This document shows positions 61,749-64,000 of a stretch of 64,000 nt of DNA, piece after piece (the first letter of the stretch is position 1; every line of letters starts with the position of its first letter). The DNA comes from Meiothermus ruber DSM 1279 (GTDB taxonomy: Bacteria; Deinococcota; Deinococci; Deinococcales; Thermaceae). A program made the position numbers and the translations under genes. The notes under the pieces are model-generated. The model was given only the letters and a program-made list of their open reading frames with translations, was not told the origin of the DNA and ran no database searches. The stretch is taken from positions 2,046,001 through 2,110,000 of the forward strand of contig NC_013946.1 of NCBI RefSeq assembly GCF_000024425.1, given 5' to 3'.

Positions 61749-63002
61749 CTAACCTCGAGGCTGGCCCACCCCAGGTGCCGGACGCAGGGGCGCAGGAAGG
61801 CGGAGCCAGATAAACTCGTTGGCGTCCTTGACCTCGGCCCCGCGCCCGCCTGTGGCCGGGTAGTTGTTGTCGTTGGCAACCAGCAGCGTGCTGGCGTCCA
61901 GCACCAGCACCGCCTCGATGGTGAAGTAAGGAAAGCGAAAAACCCCACCCTGGGTGCTGGGGGCCAGTCCCCTTGGATCGGCGATGTTCAGCAGGTCAAC
62001 CACCAGCTCTTTAGCGAAAATCCCGTTGGCATCGCGCCGGTTGAGATCAATCTTGTAAATGCGCTTGAAGCGGGCCTCCGCACCTTGCCGGGCGTCGCGC
62101 TCGATAACCAGGTACTCGTTGTCGTTGATGACGGCCATCTCGCCAATGGCATGGGCAGGGTCGTCGAACTGGTAGCGGCCCACCAGACCCACCCAGCGCT
62201 TGCTGACCGGATCGAACTCCATCAGACGCACCGTGCCAGCAGGGTCGCCGCTAACAGTGCCCTCGAGCATGGCGTAGATGCGGTTGCGAGAGGGGTTGGT
62301 GGTCATGCCCTCATAACCCCTGGTAGTGGGCAGGTTGGCCGCGCTGGGCTGCCCCGGGCCTACCGGGTTCAGCAGGAGAGCCGGGTTCTGCGGAGCCCGC
62401 ACCTGGTCTTTGCTAGGGTCTTTGCCCGCGCCGTAGTCGGGCGTGGCGAAGGGCGGATCCAGCAAAACACCGTTGGCATCGAAGTGCAGTAGATAAGGCC
62501 CGAACTCATCCCCAACCCAGAGGGTTCCATCGGCGGCAATCACAAACGATTCGGGGTCAAAGTCGTAGCCGGTGAGCAGGCGGTCGGGGGTGTTCTCGTT
62601 CAGGATGGGAAAAGGCACCAGGCGGTTGGGGTCGCGCAGTTGGATAAAGCGGTTTACCTCAACCGTTCCGGCGCCCCCCTGCGCGGTGCGGGGCCGCGGG
62701 GTCACAAGATACAGGCGCAATAGATAGTCCGGGCTGTTGGCCTTGGAGCCAAAACCGTTGTCGGAAAGCACCCAGTAACTACCGGGCTGCGGCCCGAACT
62801 GGACGGCGCTAAAACCCTGCACCGGCTGGCTGCTAAAGGGGGCCGGTGCGTTGCGAAAACCCGGGTTCTGGCGGTAGGCCCCACTGGCCGGCCCCTCGGC
62901 AAAAGTATCGGCAGGCAGAACCGCAAACCCCACCAGCTCCACCTGCGGTGCCTGGGCCAGCCCTATCGCAAACGACAAACCCAATGCCACCCATCGCTTC
63001 AT
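61749..63002 (-). CDS. secreted phytase-like/esterase-like beta-propeller protein
   Basis: A 417-residue exported protein with signal peptide [18 protein letters not shown]. The phytase-like (PF13449-type) pattern is clear: [25 protein letters not shown] in pieces, [30 protein letters not shown] in pieces, GYEGMTTNP and [10 protein letters not shown]. These proteins are predicted calcium-dependent propellers with unproven substrates. With alkaline phosphatase nearby a role in phosphate scavenging is possible but unproven. A GGAGGT site precedes the ATG. Confidence 0.85.
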   Translation of the reverse strand: MKRWVALGLSFAIGLAQAPQVELVGFAVLPADTFAEGPASGAYRQNPGFRNAPAPFSSQPVQGFSAVQFGPQPGSYWVLSDNGFGSKANSPDYLLRLYLVTPRPRTAQGGAGTVEVNRFIQLRDPNRLVPFPILNENTPDRLLTGYDFDPESFVIAADGTLWVGDEFGPYLLHFDANGVLLDPPFATPDYGAGKDPSKDQVRAPQNPALLLNPVGPGQPSAANLPTTRGYEGMTTNPSRNRIYAMLEGTVSGDPAGTVRLMEFDPVSKRWVGLVGRYQFDDPAHAIGEMAVINDNEYLVIERDARQGAEARFKRIYKIDLNRRDANGIFAKELVVDLLNIADPRGLAPSTQGGVFRFPYFTIEAVLVLDASTLLVANDNNYPATGGRGAEVKDANEFIWLRLPAPLRPAPGVGQPRG

Positions 63003-63094
63003 ATTTCACCTCCGACGATATGATGCACAGGCCAAAGTCAACACCCATTCAGCCGGCGCTTGAAAATTGGGTGACAAAAGGTAGGCTGCTAGCG

Positions 63095-63871
63095 ATGGAG
63101 TTTGTTGAAGCAGTCGCATCGCGCCCACCCCTGGTGCTGGGGGTAGACCCCCGGCCCGAGCTACACGGCCCCAACCCACTGGCCCACATCCGCCGCTACA
63201 CCCTCGAGCTTCTGGAAGCCCTGGCTGGCAGAATCTGCGCCGTCAAGTTCCAGGCCGCCTTCTTCGAGGCCCTGGGCCCGCAGGGTTTTACGCTGATGCA
63301 CGAGCTGATCGTGGGGGCCCGGGTGCTCTCGCTGCCGGTGATTGTGGATGCCAAGCGGGGCGATATCGGCTCCACCGCCGAGGCTTATGCCAAAGCCTAT
63401 CTGCAGGCCTATCCAGGCTCGGCCCTGACGGTGAATCCATACCTAGGCCGCGATGCCCTGGAGCCTTTTTTCAACGCGGCCCAGGCCTCGGGGGGCGCGG
63501 TGTTCGTGCTGGTCAAAACCTCCAACCCCGGCTCAGGGCTTTTTCAGGACTTGCCCCTGGAGCAGGGGGGTCGGCTGTACCAGGCTGTGGCGGACTACCT
63601 GGCCCAGCAAGCCGAGCAGCAGCGGGTGGGCGAGTGGTCGCGGGTGGCGGCGGTGGTGGGGGTGACCTACCCCGAGCAGGTTACCGAGATACGCCAGCGC
63701 CTCCCCCACTCCTTGCTACTCCTGCCCGGCCTGGGGGCCCAGGGGGGCCAGGCCATCAAAGGGCCGGGGCTGCTTAACTCGGCCAGCCGGGCGCTGTATT
63801 ACCCCGGCGGCGAACCCGACCTGGAAGCAGCCGTGCGCCAGGCCGAGGAATACCTGGCCGCGCTGCGGTAA
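63095..63871 (+). CDS. pyrF: orotidine-5'-phosphate decarboxylase, type 2
   Basis: Last enzyme of UMP synthesis. The 258-residue protein has [29 protein letters not shown], the catalytic [31 protein letters not shown] and [11 protein letters not shown]. This is the PyrF type 2 pattern. ATG 63095 follows AAAGGTAGG by 9 bases. GTG 63071 is an alternative. Other pyr genes are not in the window. Confidence 0.93.
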   Translation: MEFVEAVASRPPLVLGVDPRPELHGPNPLAHIRRYTLELLEALAGRICAVKFQAAFFEALGPQGFTLMHELIVGARVLSLPVIVDAKRGDIGSTAEAYAKAYLQAYPGSALTVNPYLGRDALEPFFNAAQASGGAVFVLVKTSNPGSGLFQDLPLEQGGRLYQAVADYLAQQAEQQRVGEWSRVAAVVGVTYPEQVTEIRQRLPHSLLLLPGLGAQGGQAIKGPGLLNSASRALYYPGGEPDLEAAVRQAEEYLAALR

Positions 63872-63874
63872 CCC

Positions 63875-64000
63875 CTAGCCCCCTTTGAGCGCCCGCCTGA
63901 AAATCTGCGGGGCGAACTCGGCCACCGCCCGCAAAAAGCCGGTCACGCCGCGGGCCCGGCCCGGGGTAATGTAGACCGGCACCCCCAGGTTTTCGGCCTC
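63875..64000 (-). CDS. C-terminal end of an unidentified gene
   Basis: The minus-strand frame is open from the right edge and ends at TAG (63875-63877), giving 41 residues: ENLGVPVYITPGRARGV, then TGFLRAVAEFAPQIFRRAL. Codon use matches the local coding style, so it is probably real. It converges on pyrF with a 3-base gap. Too little is visible to name it. Confidence 0.55.
   Translation of the reverse strand, partial: EAENLGVPVYITPGRARGVTGFLRAVAEFAPQIFRRALKGG

Overview
The window looks like chromosomal DNA of a member of the Thermaceae, most likely Meiothermus. This is inferred from the high GC content of most genes, the dense use of the palindrome CTCGAG, GTG and TTG starts, the murC-murB-ftsQ-ftsA-ftsZ order and several start codons that sit 6-7 bases behind a TANNNT hexamer (leaderless transcription). 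The genus was not tested by any search.

Layout. 1-5.4 kb is the end of a division and cell-wall cluster (murC partial, murB, ftsQ, ftsA, ftsZ, ruvC), followed by a predicted outer-membrane barrel protein and a lipoprotein (5.4-7.4 kb). 7.4-9.6 kb holds a DUF454 membrane protein, an orphan iron-type substrate-binding protein with a promoter and a Fur-like box, and a small membrane protein. 9.6-20.1 kb is a long minus-strand surface-polysaccharide operon (wzx, glf, three family-2/4 glycosyltransferases, wzy, wbaP, an O-antigen-ligase-like protein, wzz). Its middle is AT-rich and looks acquired. 20.2-27 kb has a wzz remnant cut by an IS5-family element, the dTDP-rhamnose genes rfbD, rfbB, rfbC and rfbA, a glycosyltransferase and a VapBC pair.

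27-32.7 kb carries mixed genes: a class II aldolase-like protein, a YtxJ-like fusion, a TVP38 membrane protein, and a Sir2 deacylase divergent from the NADHX repair enzyme. 32.7-37.6 kb is a TPP-riboswitch-controlled thiamine operon (thiE, thiS, thiG, thiO, thiC, thiD). 37.6-47.6 kb contains coaBC-coaX, two hypothetical proteins around thrB, pgm, a 2-hydroxyglutarate-type oxidase, mscS and plsX. 47.6-56.3 kb is a LacI-controlled operon for a sugar alcohol: FGGY kinase, binding protein, two permeases and three dehydrogenases, with no transport ATPase. 56.3-64 kb holds a P450, thioredoxin, a DUF309 protein, a Rieske protein, alkaline phosphatase, asparaginase, a phytase-like secreted protein, pyrF and the end of an unknown gene.

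The polysaccharide genes fit together: rfbA/B/C/D make dTDP-rhamnose and glf makes UDP-galactofuranose. WbaP starts the repeat unit, the glycosyltransferases extend it, and Wzx, Wzy, Wzz and the ligase-like protein export and assemble it. The most notable non-gene structures are a 143-bp two-hairpin repeat present twice about 33 kb apart, a likely homopolymer frameshift at the start of wzy, three palindromic operators at the lacI/kinase divergent region, and the leaderless starts.
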